From: Enterococcus phoeniculicola ATCC BAA-412
GTDB lineage: Bacteria; Bacillota; Bacilli; Lactobacillales; Enterococcaceae
DNA length: 64,000 nt
Assembly (NCBI RefSeq): GCF_000407505.1
Contig: NZ_ASWE01000003.1
Coordinates: 372,001 to 436,000 of the forward strand
Direction: 5' to 3'
A model generated the notes under the pieces. That model searched no databases. It saw only the letters and a list, made by a program, of their open reading frames with translations, and was not told the origin of the DNA. Both the position numbers and the translations under genes were made by a program. The stretch's first letter is position 1; each line of letters opens with the position of its first letter. This document shows, piece by piece, positions 1 through 8,062 of this stretch.

Positions 1-1
1 G

Positions 2-580
2 ACTGTTGCGGTTGAAGGAGCGGAGGATTCACTTACCTTAGCGGAAGAGGACTTAAAGGAACGAGGGTTAACAGAAAAGGACTTTGTATTAGGAATCGCT
101 GCAAGCGGGCGAACACCTTATGTCATCGGCGGATTAACCTTTGCCCGTAAGTTAGGGGCTAAAACAGGAGCACTTTCCTGTAACAAACAGGCAGAGATCA
201 GTAAGTATGCTGAGTTTGCAATTGAAGTAGAAGCAGGTCCGGAGGTGTTGACAGGCTCCACACGGTTAAAAGCAGGAACTGCCCAGAAATTAGTATTAAA
301 TATGATATCAACAGCAAGTATGGTCCAATTAGGAAAAGTTTTTCAAAATTTAATGGTAGATGTTCAACCGACCAATATGAAATTAGTTGAACGCGCAAAG
401 CGAATCATTATGGAAGCTACAGGCGTTTCATTTGAAAAGGCATCTTTTTATTTTGAAGATTCCCAGCAACACGTGAAATTAGCAATCGTTCGAATATTAA
501 CGGGAACGTCGAATGAAGAAGCAGCGCGTCTTCTTGAAGAAAACCAAGGATTTGTTCAAAAATCTGTTGAAGACCACTAA
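2..580 (+). CDS. murQ: N-acetylmuramic acid 6-phosphate etherase MurQ (C-terminal part)
   Basis: The reading frame is open from base 2, so the 5' end lies outside the window; the last 192 residues are present. MurQ cleaves the lactyl ether of MurNAc-6-phosphate, giving GlcNAc-6-phosphate and D-lactate in the cytoplasm. Visible family signatures are the SIS-domain segments GIAASGRTPYV (about residues 31-41 of the fragment), SCNKQ and TGSTRLKAGTAQK, followed by the usual helical tail. A full-length enzyme is about 300 residues, so roughly one third is missing on the left. It heads a group of cell-wall sugar salvage genes (kinase, MupG, AnmK, MurR), which supports the call. The sequence ends at TAA 578-580 with no strong terminator before the next gene, so read-through into the PTS gene is likely. 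Confidence 0.95.
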   Translation, partial: TVAVEGAEDSLTLAEEDLKERGLTEKDFVLGIAASGRTPYVIGGLTFARKLGAKTGALSCNKQAEISKYAEFAIEVEAGPEVLTGSTRLKAGTAQKLVLNMISTASMVQLGKVFQNLMVDVQPTNMKLVERAKRIIMEATGVSFEKASFYFEDSQQHVKLAIVRILTGTSNEEAARLLEENQGFVQKSVEDH

Positions 581-715
581 GTCTTGGTCATTGCTAGAGA
601 GTATGAATCAATAAAAATCGTATCACCAGTAAAAAAATATTTGCACTAATAAGTATATAACTACAAGAAGCATTTATGGATACAAAAATAATCATCAATT
701 AGGAGATGTAAAGAA

Positions 716-2023
716 ATGAGTAAAGTTTTAAGTTGGATTGAACTAAAGTTAATGCCTCCGATGGCTAAATTTGCCGAACAACGCCATATGAAAGCAATTC
801 GTAACGGGGTTATTTCAACATTGTCTTTGATCATGATTGGGACACTATTTTTAACAATTGCCAACTTGCCTATTCCGGGATATGTTGACTGGATTAAACC
901 TTATACAGCAGACTTAGCCATTCCGTTTAGAATTACGATGGGACTTTTAGGGATTTATGGTGCGTTTAGCATGGGCTATAATTTAACGAAATCCTACAAG
1001 TTAGATGGAATTACAGGAGGTATTCTTTCGTTAGCTACTTTTTTAATGCTGACAATTCCAGTAAATGTCGATGAATTGTTGCCAGAGGGTCAAGGTCTTG
1101 GTTGGGTATTGCCAATGAACTACTTAGGTGGATCAGGAATGTTCTCAGCTATTTTAGCAATGCTCTTTGCCAGTGAAATGTATCGATTATTCACTACACA
1201 CAATATTACAATTAAGATGCCGGAACAAGTGCCGCCAGCAGTTGCCCGAAGCTTTGAAGCCCTAATTCCTGGTGCATTTATTTTAACCGTTGTTTGGGTG
1301 GTTCGTGTAATTCTTGGACTAGATATTAATAAAATGCTTTTAGATTTATTTGCTCCTTTAGTGGATATTATGGGGAATAATCTTATCGGTGTTCTTTTAC
1401 CAATGTTCTTTATCCACTTATTATGGGCTGCTGGTGTTCATGGAATGAGTATTATTGGTTCTCTTGTTCGACCAATGTGGCTGGTTATGCTGGATGGAAA
1501 TGCGGCAGCATTTGCAGATGGTACACCAATTACTCAATTACCTTATATTGCGCCAGAACAGTTTTATCAATGGACAGTAACAATTGGTGGTGCAGGGGTA
1601 TCTATCTCAATCTGTATTTTACTTCTATTTTGTCGTTCTACATTCCTAAAACAAGTGGGACGTTTCTCACTTATTCCGGGAATTTTTAACATCAATGAAA
1701 TGTTAATTTTTGGTGTGCCGATTATCATGAATCCAATCTTAGCCATTCCATTTATCACGGCACCTTTAGTAACAAGTACCATTAGTTATTTTGCAGTGAA
1801 ATTTGGTCTAGTAAACGGATTTATCAGTAATCAGGCGTGGACACTTCCAGCGCCAATTGGTGCCTATCTATCTTCAGGAAATGACTGGAGAATGATTGTA
1901 CTTGTTGTGATTAATGTCCTTGTTGCTATGGCTATCTACTTCCCATTTGTTCGCATTTATGACAATAAGATGGTAGAAGAAGAGCTAGCTGCTTCTAATG
2001 AAAAACAAGTTGTTAATGCATAA
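716..2023 (+). CDS. PTS sugar transporter EIIC, lactose/cellobiose (Lac) family
   Basis: A 435-residue polytopic membrane permease of the Lac superfamily (CelB/ChbC type). In ChbC-type structures a His and a Glu bind the sugar; here they appear as GVHG (His about 242) and NEMLIFGVP (Glu about 328). The start ATG follows AGGAGATG. No EIIA or EIIB gene is adjacent within the window; they may lie upstream or be shared. Context (murQ before; kinase, mupG and anmK after) suggests import of a cell-wall disaccharide such as MurNAc-GlcNAc, or GlcNAc/chitobiose-like sugars. This is unlike the classical MurNAc permease MurP, which is a Glc-family IIBC protein. The fold is certain; the substrate is inferred from neighbours only. 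Confidence 0.85.
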   Translation: MSKVLSWIELKLMPPMAKFAEQRHMKAIRNGVISTLSLIMIGTLFLTIANLPIPGYVDWIKPYTADLAIPFRITMGLLGIYGAFSMGYNLTKSYKLDGITGGILSLATFLMLTIPVNVDELLPEGQGLGWVLPMNYLGGSGMFSAILAMLFASEMYRLFTTHNITIKMPEQVPPAVARSFEALIPGAFILTVVWVVRVILGLDINKMLLDLFAPLVDIMGNNLIGVLLPMFFIHLLWAAGVHGMSIIGSLVRPMWLVMLDGNAAAFADGTPITQLPYIAPEQFYQWTVTIGGAGVSISICILLLFCRSTFLKQVGRFSLIPGIFNINEMLIFGVPIIMNPILAIPFITAPLVTSTISYFAVKFGLVNGFISNQAWTLPAPIGAYLSSGNDWRMIVLVVINVLVAMAIYFPFVRIYDNKMVEEELAASNEKQVVNA

Positions 2024-2025
2024 GT

Positions 2026-2047
2026 GAGGAACATACCCTCCTTATTT
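2026..2047 (+). terminator. weak hairpin after the EIIC gene
   Basis: GAGG-AACATA-CCCTC immediately after the stop codon, followed by a mixed T run (TTATTT). The stem is short, so it would be at most a partial terminator. Confidence 0.3.
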
Positions 2048-2070
2048 AAGCATTTTATAATCCTCCTAAA

Positions 2071-2225
2071 ACCAGCAAGTTCTCAAGACCAATACTTGAG
2101 GACGATGCTGGTAATAGGTCTTAGTTGAGAAATGAACGAAAAGAGATTTTGACAGAAGTATTCAGCGCTGAAAATGGAAGAGATACTTCCTACTTTAGAA
2201 GCTGTTAACTCAAGCAAATCTCAAG
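2071..2225 (+). other. nested inverted repeats in the 325-nt EIIC/membrane-protein spacer
   Basis: This gene-free stretch (2024-2348) holds several stems. (a) ACCAGCA 2071-2077 pairs with TGCTGGT 2106-2112, enclosing CTCAAG 2082-2087 and CTTGAG 2095-2100. (b) GAGATTT 2143-2149 pairs with AAATCTC 2216-2222, enclosing GAAGTAT 2155-2161 with ATACTTC 2183-2189. (c) TTCAGCGCTGAA 2161-2172 is a perfect palindrome. CTCAAG recurs at 2209-2214 and 2220-2225, so CTTGAG has alternative partners. No coding region was recognised here. It could be an RNA processing or regulatory element; the function is unknown. Confidence 0.5.
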
Positions 2226-2348
2226 TATAGAAGAGGAGGAGGTCCCTTTTCTACCTCTATTAAGCATTTAGGAAATCTGGAAGTAATTATTATAGTTAGA
2301 GCCTGGATTCCAACAGTAAAAAATATGGTTATGAAAGGAAGTAGTGAT

Positions 2349-2648
2349 ATGTTGAAATTATTACTTATTATTGGAATTATTGGATTTGTCGTGGCAGGAA
2401 TGTTATTGACTCATTATTTGGAGAAAAAGAATTGGCTGCCTAACCGTTGGCTTACTGGAGCACTTGTTTTTTTAATCATACTTATTCCAAGCATTCTATT
2501 TCCTAATTTACCCATGTTTTTTAAACAAATCCTTTATGTAGTAAGTGGCGTGTTAGCCATTATTTTCTTTGAAACGACTCGATTGATGCTTGAACGTGGT
2601 CAATATCGTGGGATTGTTCCAGCAGAGAAAAAGAAGGAATCAAACTAA
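2349..2648 (+). CDS. small membrane protein of the MurNAc salvage operon, function unknown
   Basis: A 99-residue protein with three hydrophobic segments (about residues 1-20, 33-52 and 57-76) and a charged C-terminus ending in a Lys/Glu-rich tail. The ATG at 2349 is chosen because AAAGGAAG lies 6-7 nt upstream; an in-frame GTG at 2325 would add eight residues but has no good ribosome binding site. The stop overlaps the next start by one base (TAATG), so it is translationally coupled to the sugar kinase. I do not recognise a family. The position suggests a role alongside the EIIC or in the salvage pathway, but nothing in the sequence assigns an activity. Confidence 0.65.
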   Translation: MLKLLLIIGIIGFVVAGMLLTHYLEKKNWLPNRWLTGALVFLIILIPSILFPNLPMFFKQILYVVSGVLAIIFFETTRLMLERGQYRGIVPAEKKKESN

Positions 2649-3544
2649 TGAACTATATTATTGGTGTAGATAGTGGGGGAACGAAGACGGAAGCAACAGC
2701 ATTCAGTTTAGAAGGTGAGCCCTTAGAACAATGTATCACAGGGTTTGGGAATCCGCTTGTAGATTATGATATAGCTGTAAGAAATATAAAAAAAGCACTT
2801 CAAACGATTTTTTCAGCATGTGGAAAAGACTGCAAACTAGTGGTTATCGGGTTAGCCGGAGTGGACAGCAGTGGACAAAAGGAACGATTAGAGTCCGAAT
2901 TTTCCTTTCTTAAAGTACCTATCATGCTAATAAATGACGGAAAACTTGCCCATTTATCTATACTGAAAGGAAAAGAGGGCATCCTTGCCATTTCGGGGAC
3001 TGGCTCTCTTGTGCTAGGCTATCAAACGAGTCAATGGCTTCGTGTAGGAGGATGGGGGCATCTTTTAGGAGATGAGGGAAGTGCGTATGATATTGCAAAA
3101 AAAGCCATTCAACGAGTGCTTTTTGAGGAAGACTCAGGACAGACATACAGTGAATTGAGCGTATCGATTATGAACTATCTGCAAGTGACTGATGTCCTTT
3201 CTCTTGTTAAGATAGCCTATCAATTGAATAAAGGAGAATTCTCGAAGCTTGCTGCTGTTGTTGGAAAGCTAAGCACAACAAATGAATTAGCTAGAGGGAT
3301 TCTTATTAAATCAGCCGAAGACTTGGCAAAACAAACGATTATACTGATAAACAAAATGGGAAATCCCCAAAAGAGGATTTCAATAGGTATAAATGGTAGT
3401 GTGATTGAAAAGAATCAACTATTTAGAAAAGCGTTTTTTACCTACTTATCTGATAACAATGTAAAGGTACAGGAGTGTGAAAAAACAGAGCCAACGACAA
3501 AAGGGGCTTATTATTTATTCAAAGAAGGATGGCAAAATAAATGA
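2648..3544 (+). CDS. murK: N-acetylmuramic acid / N-acetylglucosamine kinase (BadF/BadG family)
   Basis: A 298-residue ASKHA-fold kinase. The phosphate-1 motif GVDSGGTKTEA starts at residue 5, AISGTGS is in the middle, and GGWGHLLGDEGSAYDI is the signature of the BadF/BadG/BcrA/BcrD family that includes GlcNAc kinases and the MurNAc/GlcNAc kinase MurK. It would phosphorylate amino sugars with ATP in the cytoplasm. Its stop overlaps the mupG start (ATGA). MupG releases an unphosphorylated GlcNAc, so a GlcNAc kinase next door is logical. The family call is secure. The exact substrate (GlcNAc, MurNAc or both) and the murK symbol are inferred from context. Confidence 0.8.
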   Translation: MNYIIGVDSGGTKTEATAFSLEGEPLEQCITGFGNPLVDYDIAVRNIKKALQTIFSACGKDCKLVVIGLAGVDSSGQKERLESEFSFLKVPIMLINDGKLAHLSILKGKEGILAISGTGSLVLGYQTSQWLRVGGWGHLLGDEGSAYDIAKKAIQRVLFEEDSGQTYSELSVSIMNYLQVTDVLSLVKIAYQLNKGEFSKLAAVVGKLSTTNELARGILIKSAEDLAKQTIILINKMGNPQKRISIGINGSVIEKNQLFRKAFFTYLSDNNVKVQECEKTEPTTKGAYYLFKEGWQNK

Positions 3545-4629
3545 GAAGATTAGGCATTTCAGTATATCCAAATCACAGTAGCGTTTCAGAGATTAAGGAA
3601 TATATCACATTAGCGGCAAAATATAATTTCAAACGGGTCTTTACTTGCTTATTATCCGTTGATGAAGGAAAAGAAACAATTGTCCGAGAGTTTACAGAGA
3701 CGATTCATTATGCAAAAAAATTAGGAATGGAAGTTATTGCAGATGTTAGCCCAAAAGTATTCGGAACACTGGATATTAGCTATGATGACTTATCTTTTTT
3801 TAAGGAGATAGGTGCAGATGGTATTCGTTTAGATATGGGGTTCACGGGAAATGAAGAATCAATTATGACCTTTAATCCACAGGAATTAGCGATTGAATTG
3901 AACATAAGCGCGGGAACAAGATATTTAGAGAATATTCTTAGCTATCAGGCAAATGCAGAAAAGCTATTAGGCTGTCACAACTTTTATCCACATCGTTATA
4001 CTGGACTAAGTTATGAACATTTTATAGAAACGACGAAAATTTATAAGGAAAAAGGCATTCATACAGCTGCATTTATCAATTCACCAACTGCAACAGTGGG
4101 TCCATGGCCTGTAGAAGAGGGCCTTTGTACGCTTGAAATGCATCGAGAATGGCCAATCACTACACAAGCTAAGCATCTATGGGCGACAGAATTAATTGAT
4201 GATGTCATTATCGCTAATTCATTTGCATCAGAAGAAGAACTACAGGCATTAAGTGAGATTGATCCGTACAAATTGACCTTAGATTGTCAACTAAATGAAG
4301 AGATTCCAACACTTGAACGCAAAATTGTTTTAGAAGAATTTCATTTTAACCGTGGAGACGTGTCTGATTTTGTGATTCGTTCAACCCAAAGCCGTGTAAA
4401 ATATAAGGGACATGAATTTTTACCATTCCATACCCCTGATATGAAAACAGGTGATATCATCATAGAAACTTCTTTATATGCTCATTATGCAGGTGAGCTT
4501 CAGCTCGCATTGTTGCCAATGGAGAACTCTGGAAAATCTAATGTTGTTGGACAAGTAGTCAAAGAAGATCAAGTGTTGCTTCCATATATTAAGCCATGGC
4601 AAAAATTTGCGTTTCGTGAAGTGAAATGA
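3541..4629 (+). CDS. mupG: MupG-type 6-phospho-N-acetylmuramidase (DUF871 TIM barrel)
   Basis: A 362-residue cytoplasmic protein with the layout of the DUF871/MupG family: an N-terminal TIM-barrel-like domain (about 1-240, starting LGISVYPNHS) and a C-terminal cyclophilin-like beta domain (about 245-360). The characterised Staphylococcus aureus MupG splits MurNAc-6-phosphate-GlcNAc into MurNAc-6-phosphate and GlcNAc. The conserved segments RLDMGFTG and NFYPHRYTGLS are present. It is coupled by a 4-nt overlap to the kinase. With murQ, the kinase and anmK it completes a route from an imported cell-wall disaccharide to GlcNAc-6-phosphate. Confidence 0.85.
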   Translation: MRRLGISVYPNHSSVSEIKEYITLAAKYNFKRVFTCLLSVDEGKETIVREFTETIHYAKKLGMEVIADVSPKVFGTLDISYDDLSFFKEIGADGIRLDMGFTGNEESIMTFNPQELAIELNISAGTRYLENILSYQANAEKLLGCHNFYPHRYTGLSYEHFIETTKIYKEKGIHTAAFINSPTATVGPWPVEEGLCTLEMHREWPITTQAKHLWATELIDDVIIANSFASEEELQALSEIDPYKLTLDCQLNEEIPTLERKIVLEEFHFNRGDVSDFVIRSTQSRVKYKGHEFLPFHTPDMKTGDIIIETSLYAHYAGELQLALLPMENSGKSNVVGQVVKEDQVLLPYIKPWQKFAFREVK

Positions 4630-4686
4630 TGAGTGAATTTATAGAAGTCAATTTAGGAGTAAACTGAATAAAATTTAAGCCGTATA

Positions 4687-4731
4687 AAGTCTGAAGCATA
4701 ATTCTTTGAGTCATGTTTTAGACTTTTTACC
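4687..4731 (+). terminator. intrinsic terminator after mupG
   Basis: AAGTCTGAAGCAT (4687-4699) pairs with ATGTTTTAGACTT (4713-4725), using two G-U pairs, and is followed by TTT. It separates the murQ-mupG block from anmK. Confidence 0.6.
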
Positions 4732-4830
4732 ACTTAAACAAGAGGGAGAAAGGTTTGTTCTTGGAGAGTTATTAACGGGTAAGACTAGACAGCTATTTCT
4801 GACCGATTAAACGAGAGAAGAGGGGAAAAA

Positions 4831-5961
4831 ATGACGCATTACGCAGTAGGATTAATGTCGGGTACATCATTAGATGGAGTTGATGCGGCACTGGTTGAAA
4901 TTTCAGGAGTTAATTTAGAAACAAAAGTGAGACTGATTGATTTTCTAACAATTCCTTTTTTACCAAAAATGAAAAAACAGATAGAGAAAAGTCTGTCCAT
5001 TGAAGAATCAAGCAACGCACTATTATGCAGTTTAAATGTCGAACTTGGAGAGGTATTTGGAGAAGCAGTACTTGAAATTTGTAAAAAAAATAATCTAGAC
5101 AGTTCAACACTCTTATTTGTTGCCTCACATGGTCAGACTATTTTTCATATGCCTAACGGATTAGATGGATTTGTTCCTTCAACGTTACAATTAGGTGAAT
5201 CAAGTGTCATTGCAGAAAGAACAAAGACGACAGTCATTTCAGATTTTCGTTATCGAGACATGGCAGTTGGAGGGCAAGGTGCACCAATTGTTCCCTATTC
5301 AGAGCTTGTTTTGTATCAGGATGCCAAAGTCACTCGAATTCTACAAAACATTGGTGGTATCGGGAATGCAACGATTTTGCCATCAGGAGGAGAAACTGAC
5401 ACGTTAGCATTTGATACCGGACCTGGGAATATGATTATTGATGAGCTGTGCAGACACTTTTATCAAGTGGAATATGATGATGAGGGGAATTTTGCCAGAC
5501 AAGGAATGGTGAATGAAGAAGTCTTAGAGTCGCTTATGGCACATCCCTATATTCAGAAAAAAGCACCGAAAACAACAGGTCGGGAAGATTTTGGGAAAGA
5601 GTATACAGCAAATTTATTAAAGAAGTACCAGCTTTCAGCGAATGATTGGATTCGAACAGCGACAATGTTTACCGCAAAGTCAATTGCAGAGACCATCGCT
5701 CCTTTTGCTAAGGGCAAAACAGAGTTGATTATTGGCGGCGGGGGCAGTTATAATAAGGTATTGATTGTGATGCTAAAAGAGTTATTGCCTGAGATGACCG
5801 TGAAGACACAAGAGGATTTAGGTTACTCTTCAGAAGCAAAAGAAGCAATTGCTATGGCTATTTTAGGAAATCAAACATACCATAGGTTACCAAGTAACGT
5901 CCCTAGTGCGACAGGGGCATTTAGAGAAGTCATTCTAGGAAAAGTAACCTATTATTCGTAG
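4831..5961 (+). CDS. anmK: anhydro-N-acetylmuramic acid kinase
   Basis: A 376-residue enzyme matching AnmK in length and motifs: GLMSGTSLDGVDAAL at residues 7-21 (phosphate binding), SHGQTIFH, the catalytic-region DFRYRDMAVGGQGAP, NIGGIGNAT, AFDTGPGNM and GGGGSYN. It converts 1,6-anhydro-MurNAc to MurNAc-6-phosphate, hydrolysing the anhydro ring and phosphorylating with ATP, and so feeds murQ. The ATG follows GAAGAGGGG. A 201-nt gap with a hairpin precedes it, and murR follows after 10 nt, so anmK-murR may form a second transcription unit. Confidence 0.95.
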   Translation: MTHYAVGLMSGTSLDGVDAALVEISGVNLETKVRLIDFLTIPFLPKMKKQIEKSLSIEESSNALLCSLNVELGEVFGEAVLEICKKNNLDSSTLLFVASHGQTIFHMPNGLDGFVPSTLQLGESSVIAERTKTTVISDFRYRDMAVGGQGAPIVPYSELVLYQDAKVTRILQNIGGIGNATILPSGGETDTLAFDTGPGNMIIDELCRHFYQVEYDDEGNFARQGMVNEEVLESLMAHPYIQKKAPKTTGREDFGKEYTANLLKKYQLSANDWIRTATMFTAKSIAETIAPFAKGKTELIIGGGGSYNKVLIVMLKELLPEMTVKTQEDLGYSSEAKEAIAMAILGNQTYHRLPSNVPSATGAFREVILGKVTYYS

Positions 5962-5971
5962 GAGGGTCATC

Positions 5972-6835
5972 ATGGAAGGGAAGCATATTCATCGCCGAGT
6001 GGAAAGTATTTTTAGTGAGTTAACTCAATCAGAAAAGAAAATTGCCCAAATGGTTTTAGAGACACCTGAAGAGGTCATTCAAATGACCGCTAATGAACTA
6101 GCAAAAGCCTCTCAAACGAGTCCGGCTTCAGTCATTCGTTTCTGCCGATCCATTGGCATTTCAGGGTTTACAGAGTTAAAGCTAAAACTATCTGCGGAAG
6201 TGGATACGCCTAACTATACCTCTTATTCAGACATTTCTCCTGGCGAACCGATTAAAGACATCAAGAGTAAATTACTAGGAAATGCCTATCAGTCAATGAA
6301 GGATACAGTCAACTTAATAGATGAGAATGTAATTGATGAGACCAATGAGTTGATTCGAAAGGCACCAATTGTGTATGTCTATGGTCTGGGGGCTTCTTAT
6401 TTAGTTGCTGAAAATATCGCACAAAAGTGGAATCGAATTGGAAAGACGGTCGTTTGCTTGTCAGATGCGCATCTGTTGTTGGTCATTTTAACTTCTGCTG
6501 TAAAAGAAGCTGTATTTATCGGTATCTCTAACTCTGGAGAGACAAAAGAAGTGATTCATATGCTCAAAATTGCAAAAAATTCTGGATTAAAAACGATTAG
6601 TATCACGCAGTTTGGTTCAAATACGATTAGTCATTTAACAGATGTCAGCATTCATACAGTTCGCTCAAATGAAGCGGAGTTGCGTAGTGCAGCAACCAGT
6701 TCTCTACTAGCTCAATTTATGGCAATAGATGTCTTATTTTATGCGTATGTATCAGAGAGCTATGAGGAGAATATCACACGAATTCGCCAATCCAGAAAAG
6801 CCATTGAACAGTATAAAAAAGATTCATTTAAATAA
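5972..6835 (+). CDS. murR: MurR/RpiR-family transcriptional regulator
   Basis: 287 residues: an N-terminal RpiR helix-turn-helix domain (about 1-77, with the typical LTQSEKKIAQMVLE and SPASVIRFCRSIGISGF) and a C-terminal SIS phosphosugar-binding domain (about 110-270, with YGLGASYLVAENIA and GISNSGETKE). The SIS domain of this family senses phosphosugars; MurR of Escherichia coli responds to MurNAc-6-phosphate. It lies directly after anmK with its own RBS (AGGAGGGTC) and is most likely the local regulator of the amino-sugar genes. The family is certain; the specific ligand is inferred. Confidence 0.85.
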   Translation: MEGKHIHRRVESIFSELTQSEKKIAQMVLETPEEVIQMTANELAKASQTSPASVIRFCRSIGISGFTELKLKLSAEVDTPNYTSYSDISPGEPIKDIKSKLLGNAYQSMKDTVNLIDENVIDETNELIRKAPIVYVYGLGASYLVAENIAQKWNRIGKTVVCLSDAHLLLVILTSAVKEAVFIGISNSGETKEVIHMLKIAKNSGLKTISITQFGSNTISHLTDVSIHTVRSNEAELRSAATSSLLAQFMAIDVLFYAYVSESYEENITRIRQSRKAIEQYKKDSFK

Positions 6836-6849
6836 AAGGATTGCTAACG

Positions 6850-6896
6850 AACCATTCTGTTTCTAAAAAAGCTTTAGGAACAGGATGGTTTTTTCG
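6850..6896 (+). terminator. strong intrinsic terminator after murR
   Basis: AACCATTCTGTTTCTAAA pairs with TTTAGGAACAGGATGGTT around a short loop, followed by TTTT. It ends the cell-wall sugar block. Confidence 0.8.
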
Positions 6897-6904
6897 CCAA
6901 ATTA

Positions 6905-6942
6905 TCAGACAGATTCGTCTAAGTGTCTGGAGATTTTTTTTT
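6905..6942 (+). terminator. second hairpin with long T tract
   Basis: TCAGACA pairs with TGTCTGG, followed by GAGA and nine T residues. It is a backup terminator just upstream of the next promoter. Confidence 0.55.
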
Positions 6943-6972
6943 ATACAGTAGAAAATGATGAGCAACTCTTGT

Positions 6973-6978
6973 TATAAT
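6973..6978 (+). promoter_or_regulatory. -10 box for the alpha/beta hydrolase gene
   Basis: A perfect TATAAT at 6973-6978 lies downstream of the terminator. No convincing -35 box is visible 17 nt upstream. It would start transcription near 6985. Confidence 0.4.
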
Positions 6979-6995
6979 TATCTGGAATAGAATCG

Positions 6996-7958
6996 TTGGA
7001 AAGTGAGAGTGGCATAGTTGTGGAGATTAGTGAATTACGGATTCCTTCAACGAATGATAAGAATCAGCTAAAGGTAAAAATATGGCAACCAAAACAACCG
7101 GTTAAGGCTGTGTTTCAAATGATTCATGGGATGGTTGAACATATTGATCGATATGGTGAATTTGCTGTATTTATGGCTTCAAACGGCTATTTAGTTGTCG
7201 GTCATGACCATATTGGTCACGGAGATTCTGTAACGGATGAAACTGAATATGGGCACTTTGGATCAAATGACGGGCATCAAATTCTCGTGAAAGATGTGTC
7301 CAATGTTCAACGTCATTTTTCCGCAGAATATCCGAATGTCCCCTACTTTATTTTAGGTCATAGTATGGGTTCCTTAGTTTTACGAAATTATTTAATTCAA
7401 TATCCTGATGTTCCGCTAGCAGGAGCGATTATTATGGGAACGACCTATGAGTCAAGAAGTAAGATGAATGCAGCTATTTGGGTTAGCGGTCTAATTGCTA
7501 AAATAAAAGGAGCGACCTACCCTTCCTCTTTGTTAGATACTCTAGCTTTTGGTGGGTTTAATCGCTCATTTCGTCCAACACGGACATCAAAGGATTGGCT
7601 AACGAGAGATGAAGAAATGGTGGACTTGTATCTAGCTGATGCAAAGACACAGTTTATTTTTTCAGCAAAAGCCTATCAAGATTTGTTTGTTTTAACAAAA
7701 AATGCCAGTACTCCCTCCTTGTTAAAAAAGATAAATCCACAGCTTCCTCTTTATTTAATTTCTGGAGCACAAGATCCCGTTGGTCATTTTGGGAAAAATG
7801 TTGAAAGATTATATGAACAGTTAAAAGCGGATGGAAAAAATGTCACTCTGTCATTACTAAAGAATGGCCGACACGAAATTTTAAATGAAACGAATGCCTA
7901 CGAAGTTTATCGAATGCTACTCGATTGGACGGAAAAGAGAAGGCAAGACTATAAATGA
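6996..7958 (+). CDS. alpha/beta hydrolase (monoacylglycerol lipase / lysophospholipase type)
   Basis: A cytoplasmic serine hydrolase of the Hydrolase_4 family: MIHGMVEHIDRYGEF (oxyanion region, HG motif), GHDHIGHGDS, the nucleophile elbow GHSMG (Ser about 123 from the TTG start), SGAQDPVG (acid) and GRHEILNE (catalytic His). Such enzymes hydrolyse monoacylglycerols or other lipid esters. The TTG at 6996 gives 320 residues but lies only about 11 nt after the predicted transcription start. The GTG at 7020 (312 residues), preceded by a purine run GAAAGTGAGAGTGG, may be the true start. It is monocistronic, bounded by terminators on both sides and unrelated to the flanking sugar operons. Confidence 0.85.
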   Translation: MESESGIVVEISELRIPSTNDKNQLKVKIWQPKQPVKAVFQMIHGMVEHIDRYGEFAVFMASNGYLVVGHDHIGHGDSVTDETEYGHFGSNDGHQILVKDVSNVQRHFSAEYPNVPYFILGHSMGSLVLRNYLIQYPDVPLAGAIIMGTTYESRSKMNAAIWVSGLIAKIKGATYPSSLLDTLAFGGFNRSFRPTRTSKDWLTRDEEMVDLYLADAKTQFIFSAKAYQDLFVLTKNASTPSLLKKINPQLPLYLISGAQDPVGHFGKNVERLYEQLKADGKNVTLSLLKNGRHEILNETNAYEVYRMLLDWTEKRRQDYK

Positions 7959-7959
7959 G

Positions 7960-8002
7960 AATGCCAAGGAAAGCCCACTTAAAAAAGGATTTCCTTGGCA
8001 TT
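7960..8002 (+). terminator. intrinsic terminator after the alpha/beta hydrolase
   Basis: AATGCCAAGGAAA (7960-7972) and TTTCCTTGGCATT (7990-8002) are perfectly complementary. The T tract is short on the + strand. Confidence 0.6.
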
Positions 8003-8062
8003 TGTTGAATGAAAAAGATGATGAAGTGCTAGGTATAGCTTGAGGGCTGTCCACTATTGTAA

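Noticed and set aside
716-2023. Naming the EIIC murP
   Set aside because: It has Lac-family signatures and no fused IIB domain; MurP is a Glc-family IIBC protein.
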